Source of the DNA: Betaproteobacteria bacterium
GTDB lineage: Bacteria > Pseudomonadota > Gammaproteobacteria > Burkholderiales > Burkholderiaceae_C
DNA: 64,000 bases
Direction: 5' to 3'
NCBI GenBank assembly: GCA_947453725.1
Contig: CANGHH010000004.1
Span: 268,119-332,118, forward strand
In this document: one piece after another, positions 39,204-48,765 of the stretch
Numbering within the stretch: position 1 is the stretch's first letter
Layout: each line of letters opens with the position of its first letter
Program-made: the position numbers and the translations under genes
The notes under the pieces: generated by a model
What the model was told of the DNA's origin: nothing
Database searches by the model: none
The model's input: the letters and a program-made list of their open reading frames with translations, nothing else

Positions 39204-40555
39204 GCGGCGCCAGCATCGGCATTGCCTTCGGCGTCATCACCCTGCTGGTGATGTTTTCGGGCATGCCCATCGCCTTCGGGCTGGGCTCGGTCGCCGTAGG
39301 CTTCATGTACTTCTTCATGCCCGCGTCGGCGCTCGACACGGTCACGCAGAACGTCTACGAAGAGATGGCCAGCATCACGTTGCTGTCGATCCCTTTGTTC
39401 ATCCTGAAGGGTGCGGCGATCGGCAAGAGCCCGGCCGGCAAGGACCTGTATTCGGCCATGCACGCCTGGATGAGCAAGGTGCCGGGCGGACTGGGCATCG
39501 CCAACGTCTTCGCCTGCGCGCTGTTCGCGGCCATGTCGGGCAGCAGTCCGGCCACCTGTTCGGCCATCGGCAGCGCGGGCATCCCCGAGATGCGGATGCG
39601 CGGCTATTCGCCGGGTTTCGCGGCCGGCATCATCGCCGCCGGCGGCACGCTGGGCATCCTGCTGCCGCCGTCGATCACGATGATCCTGTACGCGGTGGCC
39701 GCCGAGCAGTCGCTGGGCCGGCTGTTCCTGGCCGGCATCGGCCCCGGCGTGATGCTGGTCGGTCTGTTCGCCGGCTACGCGGTGTACCGCTACCGCCAGG
39801 AACACGCCGCCGCGCTGGTGGCCTACGCCGCCGGCGGCGTGGCCAAGAGCGCGCTGCTCGACGACCACGTCTACACGCTGGCCGAGAAGGTCGAGATGCT
39901 GCCGCGCGTGCTGCCCTTCGTCGTGCTGCTGATCGGCGTGATGGTCGCCCTCTACGGCGGCTACGCCACACCGAGCGAAACCGCCGGTCTGGGCGGCATC
40001 CTGGCGCTGCTGCTGATCGCCATCGTCTACGCCATCCGCCGGCCGGCGCAGCTGGTGCCGATCCTGAGCAGCACGATCAAGGAAAGCACGATGCTGATGT
40101 TCATCATCGGCATGTCGCTGCTGTATTCCTATGTGATGAGCTCGCTGCACATCTCGCAGGACGCGGCCAATTCGGTGGTTGCCATGCACCTGCCGAAGTG
40201 GGTGCTGCTGGCGGCCATCCTCGGCATGGTCATCGTGCTGGGCTTCTTCCTGCCGCCGGTGTCGATCATCCTGATGACCGCGCCCATCGTGCTGCCACCG
40301 CTGAAGGCCGCCGGCTTCGACCTGATCTGGTTCGGCGTGGTGATGACCATCGTGATGGAGATGGGCCTGATCCACCCGCCGGTGGGCCTGAACATCTTCG
40401 TCATCAAGAACATCGCGCCCGACATTCCGCTGAAGGATGTGATCTGGGGCGTGATGCCCTTCGTCGGCCTGATGTTCGTCGCCATCATCCTGATGTGCGT
40501 CTTCCCGGGCATCGCCACCGGCCTGCCCGATCTGGTGATGGGCGCGCCGAAATAA
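39200..40555 (+). CDS. TRAP transporter large permease (DctM family)
   Basis: 'GMPIAFGLGSVAVGFMYF', 'FAAMSGSSPATCSAIGSAGIPEM', 'AAGGTLGILLPPSITMILY'. Confidence 0.9.
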   Translation: MSGASIGIAFGVITLLVMFSGMPIAFGLGSVAVGFMYFFMPASALDTVTQNVYEEMASITLLSIPLFILKGAAIGKSPAGKDLYSAMHAWMSKVPGGLGIANVFACALFAAMSGSSPATCSAIGSAGIPEMRMRGYSPGFAAGIIAAGGTLGILLPPSITMILYAVAAEQSLGRLFLAGIGPGVMLVGLFAGYAVYRYRQEHAAALVAYAAGGVAKSALLDDHVYTLAEKVEMLPRVLPFVVLLIGVMVALYGGYATPSETAGLGGILALLLIAIVYAIRRPAQLVPILSSTIKESTMLMFIIGMSLLYSYVMSSLHISQDAANSVVAMHLPKWVLLAAILGMVIVLGFFLPPVSIILMTAPIVLPPLKAAGFDLIWFGVVMTIVMEMGLIHPPVGLNIFVIKNIAPDIPLKDVIWGVMPFVGLMFVAIILMCVFPGIATGLPDLVMGAPK

Positions 40556-42225
40556 TGTCGTCAACGAGCGCCCCGCAGGTCTGGGATACGCAGCGCCGCT
40601 CGCGAGCCGCGCGCCTGGAACGGGCGCGGCGCGTCACGCCGGGCAAGCACGTCGAGGCCGGCAACATCGGCGCGCTGCTGCAGGCGGTCATCGAAAGCGG
40701 GGACCGCGTCTGCCTCGAAGGCAACAACCAGAAGCAGGCCGACTTCCTGGCCCGTGCACTGACGGCGCTGGACCCGGCCGCGGTCCACGACCTGCACCTG
40801 GTGCAGTCGGTGCTGGCCCTGCCCGAGCACCTGGACGTCTTCGAGAACGGCATCGCCAGCCGGCTGGATTTCAGCTTCTCGGGCCCGCAGGGCGCGCGGC
40901 TGGCGCAGCTGGTCAGCGGCGGGCGCATCGCCATCGGCGCGATCCACACCTACCTGGAACTGTTCGCGCGCTACTTCGTCGACCTGACGCCCAACGTGGC
41001 GCTGATCTGCGCCCAGGCCGCCGACCGCGAGGGCAACCTCTACACCGGCGCCAACACCGAAGACACGCCGGCCATCGTCGAGGCCACGGCCTTCAAGAGC
41101 GGCATCGTGATCGCGCAGGTCAACGAGATTGTCGACGTGCTGCCGCGCGTGGACGTGCCCGCCGGCTGGGTCGATTTCGTCGTCCAAAGCCCGCAGCCGC
41201 ATTTCATCGAACCGCTGTTCACGCGCGACCCGGCGCAGATCAGCGAAATCCAGGTGCTGATGGCGATGATGGCCATCAAGGGGATCTACGCCGACTACGG
41301 CGTGCAGCGCCTGAACCACGGCATCGGCTTCGACACCGCGGCCATCGAACTGCTGCTGCCGACCTACGGCGAATCGCTGGGCCTGCGCGGCCAGATCTGC
41401 CAGCACTGGGCGCTGAACCCGCACCCGGCGCTGATCCCGGCGATCGAAGCGGGCTGGGTCAAGAGCGTCCACAGCTTCGGCTCGGAACTGGGCATGGAGG
41501 CCTACATCCGCGCGCGGCCCGATGTCTTCTTCACGGGCGCCGACGGGTCGATGCGCAGCAACCGCGCAATGTGCCAGGCCGCCGGCCACTACGCCTGCGA
41601 CCTGTTCATCGGCAGCACCCTGCAGATCGACCTGGCGGCCAACAGCAGCACCGCCACGCTGGGCCGCATCGCCGGCTTCGGCGGCGCGCCGAACATGGGC
41701 GCCGACGCCCGCGGCCGCCGCCACGCCAGCCCCGCTTGGCTGAAGGCCGGGCAGCAGGCGCGGGCCGGTTTGAAAGGTGCCCATGGCACACCGCGCGGAC
41801 AGAAGCTGGTGGTGCAGATGGTCGAGACCTTCCGCGAACACATGCAGCCGGCCTTCGTCGAAACGCTCGACGCCTGGACGCTGGCCGAGCAGGCCAAGAT
41901 GCCGCTGCCGCCGATCATGATCTACGGCGACGACGTGACGCACATCCTGACCGAGGAAGGCATCGCCAACCTGCTGCTGTGCCGCAGCGACGAGGAACGC
42001 GAACAGGCCGTGCGTGGCGTGGCGGGTTACACGGCGGTGGGCCTCGGCCGCGACCGCGTGATGGTGGAAAACTTGCGCGACCGGGGTGTGATTCAACGGC
42101 CGGAAGATATCGGCGTGGACCCACGCCTGGCGACACGCAACCTGCTGGCCGCGCGGACGATGCGCGATCTGGTCGATGCCTCGGGCGGCCTGTACGCGCC
42201 GCCCGGCCGCTTCCGCAATTGGTGA
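40555..42225 (+). CDS. mdcA: Malonate decarboxylase subunit alpha
   Basis: 'VTPGKHVEAGNIGALLQAVIESGDRVCLEGNNQKQADFLARAL', acetyl-S-ACP:malonate ACP transferase-like; TAATG overlap with the upstream gene. Confidence 0.92.
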   Translation: MSSTSAPQVWDTQRRSRAARLERARRVTPGKHVEAGNIGALLQAVIESGDRVCLEGNNQKQADFLARALTALDPAAVHDLHLVQSVLALPEHLDVFENGIASRLDFSFSGPQGARLAQLVSGGRIAIGAIHTYLELFARYFVDLTPNVALICAQAADREGNLYTGANTEDTPAIVEATAFKSGIVIAQVNEIVDVLPRVDVPAGWVDFVVQSPQPHFIEPLFTRDPAQISEIQVLMAMMAIKGIYADYGVQRLNHGIGFDTAAIELLLPTYGESLGLRGQICQHWALNPHPALIPAIEAGWVKSVHSFGSELGMEAYIRARPDVFFTGADGSMRSNRAMCQAAGHYACDLFIGSTLQIDLAANSSTATLGRIAGFGGAPNMGADARGRRHASPAWLKAGQQARAGLKGAHGTPRGQKLVVQMVETFREHMQPAFVETLDAWTLAEQAKMPLPPIMIYGDDVTHILTEEGIANLLLCRSDEEREQAVRGVAGYTAVGLGRDRVMVENLRDRGVIQRPEDIGVDPRLATRNLLAARTMRDLVDASGGLYAPPGRFRNW

Positions 42226-42235
42226 GGATAGGGCG

Positions 42236-42556
42236 ATGAGCATGTCGGCAGAACTGGAAAGCCTGAACTTCGAATTCCCGGGTACGCAGGCTGTCGCTGG
42301 CTTCGCGCCGGTGCTGGTCGGCGTCGTCGGTTCCGGCAACCTGGAAGTGCTGCTCGAAGCCACGGCGGCATCCACCTGCCACTTCGACGTGCAGACTTCG
42401 GCACGCGGCTTCGGCACCATCTGGGAAGCCGTCTGCCGCGACTTCCACCAGCGCCACCCGCTGGCCGGCGTGCGCGTCTCCATCCACGACATGGGTGCCA
42501 CGCCCGCTGTCGTCAGCCTGCGGCTGGCGCAGGCCGCTGCGGAGATCGCCGCATGA
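42236..42556 (+). CDS. mdcC: Malonate decarboxylase acyl carrier protein
   Basis: 106-aa protein with 'VLVGVVGSGNLEVLLE', between mdcA and mdcD. Confidence 0.9.
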   Translation: MSMSAELESLNFEFPGTQAVAGFAPVLVGVVGSGNLEVLLEATAASTCHFDVQTSARGFGTIWEAVCRDFHQRHPLAGVRVSIHDMGATPAVVSLRLAQAAAEIAA

Positions 42557-43443
42557 ATACCGCGCTGAGCTTTGCCGAATGCAGCGCCCGCGAACGCATC
42601 GCAGCGCTGTTCGACGCCGGCAGCTTCCAAGAATGGCTGCCGCCCAGCGCCCGCGTGATGAGCCCGCACCTGGCGCAGCTTGGCGTGCCGGCGGCCTTCG
42701 ACGACGGTGTCGCGATCGGCCGCGCGCGGCTCGACGGCCACCCGGTTTTCGTCGCCGCGCAGGAAGGCGAATTCATGGGCGGCGGCGTCGGCGAAGTGCA
42801 CGGCGCCAAGCTCGTCGGACTGTTTCAGCGTGCCTTGCGCGACAAGCCCGATGCCGTGCTGCTGCTGGCCGAATCAGGCGGCGTGCGCCTGCACGAAGCC
42901 AACGCCGGCCTGATCGCGGTCAGTGAGGTGATGCGGGCCCTGCTCGAAGTGCGCGACAGCGGCATCCCGGTCATCGTGCTGGTCGGCGGGCGCAACGGCT
43001 GCTTCGGCGGCATGGGCATCGTCGCACGCTGCGCCGACCACCTGGTCATCAGCGACATCGGCCGGCTGGCGATGTCGGGGCCCGAGGTCATTGAAGCCAG
43101 CCACGGCGTGGAGGAATTCGACTCGCGCGACCGCGCACTGGTCTGGCGCACGACCGGCGGCAAGCACCGCTACCTGCTGGGCGATGCCGACCAGATCGTG
43201 GCCGACGATGTGCAGGCCTTTCGCGACGCGGCAATCCGCGCGCTGGGCACCAGCCAGCCGCTGACGCTGGCCGGCTTGCAGGCCGAGCACCAACGCTTGC
43301 AACAGCGATTGCAAGCCGGTATCGGCGCGGACGATGCGGTGGACCTGTGGTCCAGGCTGGGCGTCGCTGAAGCGGCGTTGGTGCCCGACCTGAGCGCCGC
43401 ACAAGTGCGGGGTTTGCGCCCCGTCAGCGAGGTCCCGGCATGA
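42553..43443 (+). CDS. mdcD: Biotin-independent malonate decarboxylase subunit beta
   Basis: 'FVAAQEGEFMGGGVGEVHGAKLVGLFQRAL', 'VLLLAESGGVRLHEANAGLIAVSE'. Confidence 0.92.
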   Translation: MNTALSFAECSARERIAALFDAGSFQEWLPPSARVMSPHLAQLGVPAAFDDGVAIGRARLDGHPVFVAAQEGEFMGGGVGEVHGAKLVGLFQRALRDKPDAVLLLAESGGVRLHEANAGLIAVSEVMRALLEVRDSGIPVIVLVGGRNGCFGGMGIVARCADHLVISDIGRLAMSGPEVIEASHGVEEFDSRDRALVWRTTGGKHRYLLGDADQIVADDVQAFRDAAIRALGTSQPLTLAGLQAEHQRLQQRLQAGIGADDAVDLWSRLGVAEAALVPDLSAAQVRGLRPVSEVPA

Positions 43444-44153
43444 TCTGGTCCGAGGTCGTTAGCCAACTCTTCGGCGCTGCAGCGACTGTCAGCGCCGACG
43501 GCGATTTCCTCAGCGGCAGCGCGGTGCTGGACGGGCTGGCGATGACCGTCGTCGGTACCACCGGGCACGCGCCGATCGGCTACGCGCTGGCGCTGCGTCA
43601 GGCCGCGGTCGTGCTGGACACCATGGCCCGCCATCCCGGCCGACCCATCCTGCTGCTGATCGACACCCAGGGCCAGCAGTTGCGGCGCCACGACGAACTG
43701 CTGGGCATCAACCGCGCGATGGCCCACCTGGGCTGCTGCATCGCGCTGGCGCGCCGCCAGGGCCACCGGGTCATCGGTCTGGTCTACGACCAGGCGCTGT
43801 CCGGTGGCTTCATCACCTCGGGCCTGATCGCCGACGCCTGCTACGCGCTGCCCGAGGCCGAGATCCGCGTGATGCGCATCCCGGCGATGGCGCGCGTGAC
43901 CAAGCTCCCCGAAGACCGGCTGACGGCGCTGTCGCTGACCAACCCGGTTTTCGCGCCCGGCGTCGAGAACTACGTCCGCATGGGTGGTTTGCGCGGCCTG
44001 TGGGGCACGGCCGAGCAGCCCGACCTGGCTGCAGGCCTGCGCGCCGCGCTGGCCGATGCGTCCACGGCCGATCGCCGCGCCGACGACGGCCTGGCGCGCG
44101 GCGGTCGTCGGATGGCGGCCGCCGTGGTGCGGCAGGTGCTGGCCGCGGCCTGA
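43440..44153 (+). CDS. mdcE: Biotin-independent malonate decarboxylase subunit gamma
   Basis: 'PILLLIDTQGQQLRRHDELLGINRAMAHLG', 'GLVYDQALSGGFITSGLIADACYALPEAEIRVM'. Confidence 0.92.
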   Translation: MIWSEVVSQLFGAAATVSADGDFLSGSAVLDGLAMTVVGTTGHAPIGYALALRQAAVVLDTMARHPGRPILLLIDTQGQQLRRHDELLGINRAMAHLGCCIALARRQGHRVIGLVYDQALSGGFITSGLIADACYALPEAEIRVMRIPAMARVTKLPEDRLTALSLTNPVFAPGVENYVRMGGLRGLWGTAEQPDLAAGLRAALADASTADRRADDGLARGGRRMAAAVVRQVLAAA

Positions 44154-44160
44154 TCAGCGC

Positions 44161-44862
44161 ATGAACTGGCAGCGCCACCAGCTGGTGTGGCTCCACGCGG
44201 CGGGCTGGCAGGCTGTACTGGCCGGCCGCGCCGACGAGCCGGCTGCGTCGGAGGAAACCCTGGCCTGCCTGCGCCACTGGGCTGCACACCGCCTGCCGCT
44301 GGTGGTCACGCGGCAGCCGCTGGTGCACCCGGCCCTCGGCGGCGCCATCGCCTCCGCCGAAGCGCTGTTGACACTGGGACTGGCCGCGCCCACGCGCTGG
44401 GGCCGTCTGCGCCTGTTCTTGCGCGTGGCGCAAAGCGCCGTGCACCGCGTCGGCGCCTTCCCCCTGGCCCCGCAGATCGCCCACGCACTGCCCGCCGCAG
44501 CGCAAGCCGATTGGCGCGCGCTGTGCGCGGCGCTGCGAGCCGCTGGCCTGGACGCGCGCGTCTACGGCAGTCACGGCTGGCAGCTCTTGTCGGGTCTGGC
44601 CTGCGTGCGCGTCGGCCGCTCGGACATCGACCTGCTGCTGCCCTGCCGTTCACCCGAGCAAGCCGATGTGGCGGCAGCGTTGCTGGCCAGCGCGGCAGCG
44701 ACGCTGCCGCGCATCGACGGGGAATGCGTCTTCGACGGCGGCGCCGCCGTGGCCTGGCGCGAATGGGCGGCCTGGCGTGCCGGTGCGACCCGGCAGCTGC
44801 TGGTCAAGCGCCTGCACGGCGCGGCGCTGGAAGACGCCCGCGACTGGACGGTGATGGCATGA
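44161..44862 (+). CDS. mdcG: Malonate decarboxylase holo-ACP synthase
   Basis: 'YGSHGWQLLSGLACVRVGRSDIDLLLPC' nucleotidyltransferase motif; position in the mdc operon. Confidence 0.88.
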   Translation: MNWQRHQLVWLHAAGWQAVLAGRADEPAASEETLACLRHWAAHRLPLVVTRQPLVHPALGGAIASAEALLTLGLAAPTRWGRLRLFLRVAQSAVHRVGAFPLAPQIAHALPAAAQADWRALCAALRAAGLDARVYGSHGWQLLSGLACVRVGRSDIDLLLPCRSPEQADVAAALLASAAATLPRIDGECVFDGGAAVAWREWAAWRAGATRQLLVKRLHGAALEDARDWTVMA

Positions 44863-45731
44863 ACGCGGCGGCGCTGCGCAGTGCGCCGGACACACCGGCC
44901 GTGCCCGACGCCGCCGCCCGCCGCCTGGGCCGCGCGGCCGTCGCCGCGCTGCACGACGAATTGGCGCTGGCCGGCAAGCCGGGCCTGGTGTCCTTCGAAG
45001 ACAGCGGCAGCCACCGCGACATGGACGCCAGCACCTTCGTGCGCAGCCTGTTCGCGCTGCGCCACAGCTACCCGCGCTTCGCGGCGCTGGGCGCGCAAGG
45101 CGCCGATTTCGCGGCGCTGGCCGATGAGGGGCAAGGCGCGGAAGCCTGCATGCTGGCCGCCACCGGCGGCATCAACACCCACCGCGGCGCCATCTTCACC
45201 CTGGGCTTGCTGTGCGCCAGCGCAGGCGCCTTGCTGGCTGCCGGCGCTCCGCTGCAGGCGGCTGCGCTGCGCCACACGCTCACGGCGCGCTGGGGGCGAT
45301 CGCTGGCGGCACGAGGCGGCGCGGCCGCCGCCTCGCACGGCGCGCAGTTGGTGCGAGCCCACGGCCTTCGCGGCGCCAATGCCGAAGCGGCAGCGGGCAT
45401 GCCCGTGCTCTTCGAGACCACGCTGCCGGCGCTGCGCGCCGCCCTGGCCCGCGGCCTGCCGGCGCCCTCGGCGCAGCTGCAAGCCTGCTTTGCCACGCTC
45501 GCGGTGCTGGACGACACCAACCTCGCGCACCGCGGCGGCCTGGCGGGTCTGCGCTGGGCGCAAGGCCAGGCGCAGGCCTGGCTGCAGGCCGGCGGTGCCG
45601 ACGCGCCCGACGCGCTGACGCGGGCCTACCGCGTCCACCGCGACTTCGTGGCGCGCCGCCTGTCACCCGGCGGCGTGGCCGATGTGCTGGCCGCCGCCTG
45701 CTGGCTGCAGCGCGTCTGCGAGCCAGGGTGA
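44859..45731 (+). CDS. mdcB: Triphosphoribosyl-dephospho-CoA synthase
   Basis: 'LALAGKPGLVSFEDSGSHRDMDASTFVRSL', 'GGINTHRGAIFTLGLLCASAG', CitG/MdcB signature. Confidence 0.9.
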   Translation: MNAAALRSAPDTPAVPDAAARRLGRAAVAALHDELALAGKPGLVSFEDSGSHRDMDASTFVRSLFALRHSYPRFAALGAQGADFAALADEGQGAEACMLAATGGINTHRGAIFTLGLLCASAGALLAAGAPLQAAALRHTLTARWGRSLAARGGAAAASHGAQLVRAHGLRGANAEAAAGMPVLFETTLPALRAALARGLPAPSAQLQACFATLAVLDDTNLAHRGGLAGLRWAQGQAQAWLQAGGADAPDALTRAYRVHRDFVARRLSPGGVADVLAAACWLQRVCEPG

Positions 45732-46648
45732 GCCTGGCACTGCTCTTTCCCGGCCAGGGCACGCAGCACGCCGGCATGCTGCCCTGGCTCGACGAGCAGG
45801 CCGCCGCCCGAGCCTCACTCGCACAACTGGCCGCCGTCATCGGCGCCGACTGGCGGCAGCGCCTGGCCGACCCGGCCTGGGCCGCCGACAACGGCCATGC
45901 GCAAAGCCTGCTGACGGCCACCAGCGTGGCGGCCTGGCAATGCCTGGCCGCGCTGCTGCCGGCGCCGGCCGTGGTCGCCGGCTACAGCGTCGGCGAACTG
46001 CCAGCGTTCTGCGCCGCGGGCGTCTACGACGCTGCCACCGCCTTGCAGCTGGCGCGGCTGCGCGCCCAGGCTATGTCGGCCAGCGTCTCCGGTCTGGCCA
46101 CCGGCCTGCTGGCCGTGCAGGGTCTGAGCCCAGCCGCTGTGGCAGCCGCCTGTCAGCAGCACGGCCTGTCGGTGGCCATCGAGATGGCCATCGACCGCGT
46201 GGTCCTCGGCGGGCCGGCTGCGGCGCTGCAGGCCGCCGAAGCGGCCTTGGGCCGCAGCGGCGCGCATTGCACGCGGCTGGCGATCGGGCTGGCCTCCCAC
46301 ACCCCGTGGATGGCCGCTGGGGCCAGGCAGTTCGCCGAGCAGCTTCAAGCCGTCGAATTCAAGTCGCCGCGCTGCACGCTGATCTGCAACCTCGGCGGCG
46401 GCGCGCTGCGCCTGCCGGCCGACCTGCGGCAGGCGCTGGCCGCGCAGATCGCCCACACCGTTCGCTGGTCGGCCTGCCTGGAATCGTTGGCCGAGCGCGG
46501 CGTGCGCTGCGTTCTGGAAGTCGGCGCCGGCACCACGCTGTCGCGCTTGTGGGCCGAGCGCGGCAGCCCGGTGCCCGCCCGCTCGATCGACGAGTTCCGC
46601 AGCCCGGCTGCCGTCGCCCGCTGGGTTCACGCCACGCTCGGGCGCTGA
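45728..46648 (+). CDS. mdcH: Malonate decarboxylase subunit epsilon (malonyl transferase)
   Basis: 'LALLFPGQGTQHAGMLPWL', 'VVAGYSVGELPAFCAAGVY' acyltransferase GxSxG; GTGA overlap with mdcB. Confidence 0.9.
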   Translation: MSLALLFPGQGTQHAGMLPWLDEQAAARASLAQLAAVIGADWRQRLADPAWAADNGHAQSLLTATSVAAWQCLAALLPAPAVVAGYSVGELPAFCAAGVYDAATALQLARLRAQAMSASVSGLATGLLAVQGLSPAAVAAACQQHGLSVAIEMAIDRVVLGGPAAALQAAEAALGRSGAHCTRLAIGLASHTPWMAAGARQFAEQLQAVEFKSPRCTLICNLGGGALRLPADLRQALAAQIAHTVRWSACLESLAERGVRCVLEVGAGTTLSRLWAERGSPVPARSIDEFRSPAAVARWVHATLGR

Positions 46649-46713
46649 CCGATGCTGCAGGGCAGTCACGGGCCCTGATGCTGCGCAGCCGGGCGCCGGT
46701 GCATCATCGACCG

Positions 46714-46965
46714 ATGGACGACCTGGAAACAGTGCAAGCGATGCGACTCGGCTTCGAGTGGCCCACGCCGACTTACCTGTTTGGCGCGCTGCTGTTCGGC
46801 CTGCTGGGCTGGGTCGCCTACCGTCGGGGCAAGGCGGCGGGCAGGCCGCGCACGCGCTGGCTGGGCCTGGCGCTGATGCTCTACCCCTATCTGGTGTCGA
46901 ACACCTGGGCGCTGTACGGTGCGGGCGCCTTGTTGTGCGCCGGCATCTGGCTGGATCGCGAATGA
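46714..46965 (+). CDS. Small two/three-TM hypothetical membrane protein
   Basis: MDDLETVQAMRLGFEWPTPTYLFGALLFGLLGWVAYRRGKAAG...; ATG 46714 or 46741. Confidence 0.6.
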   Translation: MDDLETVQAMRLGFEWPTPTYLFGALLFGLLGWVAYRRGKAAGRPRTRWLGLALMLYPYLVSNTWALYGAGALLCAGIWLDRE

Positions 46966-47451
46966 CTGGCATGACGGGCTGGGTCAGCGGCTGCCGGTGA
47001 CTGCGGCGGCGTCATCCCAGGCCTGTCAAAGTCCAAGGTGCCGCCGCCTGGGCCTGGCTTGCGTCCTCGTCGAGCAGGGAAAAATCGGGCCGTTCGCCTC
47101 ATTCGATGGATCCGCTGTCCTCGTGCAGATTCAGCGTGATCGCCGTCCCCAGCGTGAGGCCCTGCGGGACGCCAAGCAGGCGCAGGAAGGTCCAGATGCG
47201 CAGCGGGCAGCTGCTGCAGCGGCAGCGGCGTCCAGCGGCGCTGGCAAGCCTTCCAGCGTCGTCAGCCCGGACCGGTTGAAGTCCTCGGGTTCTGGCGAGT
47301 TGTTGACGCAACGGTCGCCCCATCGGTCTGGACCCGGCGGTGTGACAGGCGGTCACGTCGGGTGAAGCTGTGTAAAAGGCGGTGCGACCCGGTCATCGGC
47401 GGCCGCCGCGACTGCGTTGCATGGGGCCATCCCTGCATCGAAAGTGCTCTC

Positions 47452-47838
47452 ATGATCCCAACCTGCCGTCACCTGGTCCTACTGGCCTTCACCGTCGCCG
47501 CGGGTGGCTTGCTGAGCGGCTGCATCGTGGTGCCGGTCGGACACCGTCACCACGGTGGCGGCGGGGTGGTGGCGCTCGGTGGCGGCAGCATCGCCGTCGA
47601 AGGCGCCGGTGAGGTGGTGGCCGTGGCGCCGCCGCCGCCACAGACCGAAGTGATCCTCGCGCCGCCGGGGCCGGGGTACTTCTGGATCGGCGGCTACTGG
47701 AACTGGATCGGCGGACGCCATGTCTGGATCGGCGGACGCTGGGAGAGCCACCGCCCAGGCTACCAGTGGACGCCGCACCAGTGGCGCCGCGAAGGCCAGG
47801 GCTGGCGCATGGCGCCGGGGCGCTGGGACCGCCGCTGA
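47452..47838 (+). CDS. YXWGXW-type repeat lipoprotein
   Basis: Lipobox 'AGGLLSGC', aromatic repeats 'YFWIGGYWNWIGGRHVWIGGRWESHRPGYQW'. Confidence 0.72.
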   Translation: MIPTCRHLVLLAFTVAAGGLLSGCIVVPVGHRHHGGGGVVALGGGSIAVEGAGEVVAVAPPPPQTEVILAPPGPGYFWIGGYWNWIGGRHVWIGGRWESHRPGYQWTPHQWRREGQGWRMAPGRWDRR

Positions 47839-48028
47839 GCCCGCCCCTGAGCCCGCCTGGCATCGCACGCGCTTGGTGGTCGTCACGTCAGCGCCTGTGC
47901 GTCGACGCGTCCTCTTGGGCCAGGGGCGGTGGGCCGATGCGGTGATGCAGGATGCTCGCCATCGTGAAGCAAGGTTTTCGCACCTGGGGGTGGGCTGAGC
48001 AGGCGGTTTCCTGAGCAGGGGCCGGAAA

Positions 48029-48073
<45 letters not shown>

Positions 48074-48106
48074 GGCTGACAAGGCAACGAAAAAGCCGTT
48101 CCAAAA

Positions 48107-48135
48107 AGCAAAACGCCGCCCTTTCGGGGCGGCGC
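48107..48135 (-). terminator. Rho-independent terminator downstream of tRNA-fMet
   Basis: Minus-strand CGCCGCCC-CGAAA-GGGCGGCG stem followed by TTTTGCTTTTT. Confidence 0.8.
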
Positions 48136-48175
48136 ATATTCAGTTCTAAGTTATTGTTCTTATTGGATATTTTTA

Positions 48176-48252
<77 letters not shown>

Positions 48253-48264
48253 ACTGGATTTCAG

Positions 48265-48270
48265 AGTATA
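48265..48270 (-). promoter_or_regulatory. Candidate -10 box (TATACT) for tRNA-fMet
   Basis: Minus-strand GTGTATACT about 13 nt upstream of the tRNA 5' end, directly after a GATTCC-GAAA-GGAATC hairpin; no clear -35. Confidence 0.45.
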
Positions 48271-48296
48271 CACGATTCCTTTCGGAATCGCCTACT

Positions 48297-48695
48297 TTAT
48301 TCGGCTTTTTCTTCAACAACGGCTTCGGCGGCCGCGTCAGGGCGGTCCACCAGCTCGACAAAAGCCATTGGCGCGTTGTCGCCGGCACGGAAGCCCATCT
48401 TCAGGATGCGGGTGTAACCGCCCGGACGGGCGTTGTAGCGGGGGCCCAGCACATTGAAGAGCTTGGCAACCACATCGCGGTCCCGCGTTCGGTTGAAGGC
48501 GAGCCGGCGATTGGCCAGCGTCGGCGTCTTGCCCAGGGTGATCAGCGGCTCGACGACGCTGCGCAACTCTTTGGCCTTCGGCAGCGTGGTCTTGATGGCC
48601 TCGTGCATGATCATCGAGTTGCACATATTCCTCAGCATCGCCAGGCGGTGCGAGGTGGTACGGTTCAGTTTACGGGGGCCGTTACGGTGGCGCAT
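48297..48695 (-). CDS. rplQ: 50S ribosomal protein L17
   Basis: [45 protein letters not shown]. Confidence 0.98.
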   Translation of the reverse strand: MRHRNGPRKLNRTTSHRLAMLRNMCNSMIMHEAIKTTLPKAKELRSVVEPLITLGKTPTLANRRLAFNRTRDRDVVAKLFNVLGPRYNARPGGYTRILKMGFRAGDNAPMAFVELVDRPDAAAEAVVEEKAE

Positions 48696-48765
48696 GGTGC
48701 TTATCCGATCTTTATTAGAACCCCGGCCGTATCAGGTACCGGGGGTTGCACGCGACGAACGCTGA

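Noticed and set aside
40561-42801. 746-aa minus-strand ORF opposite mdcA/mdcC
   Set aside because: Antisense artefact over unambiguous malonate decarboxylase genes.
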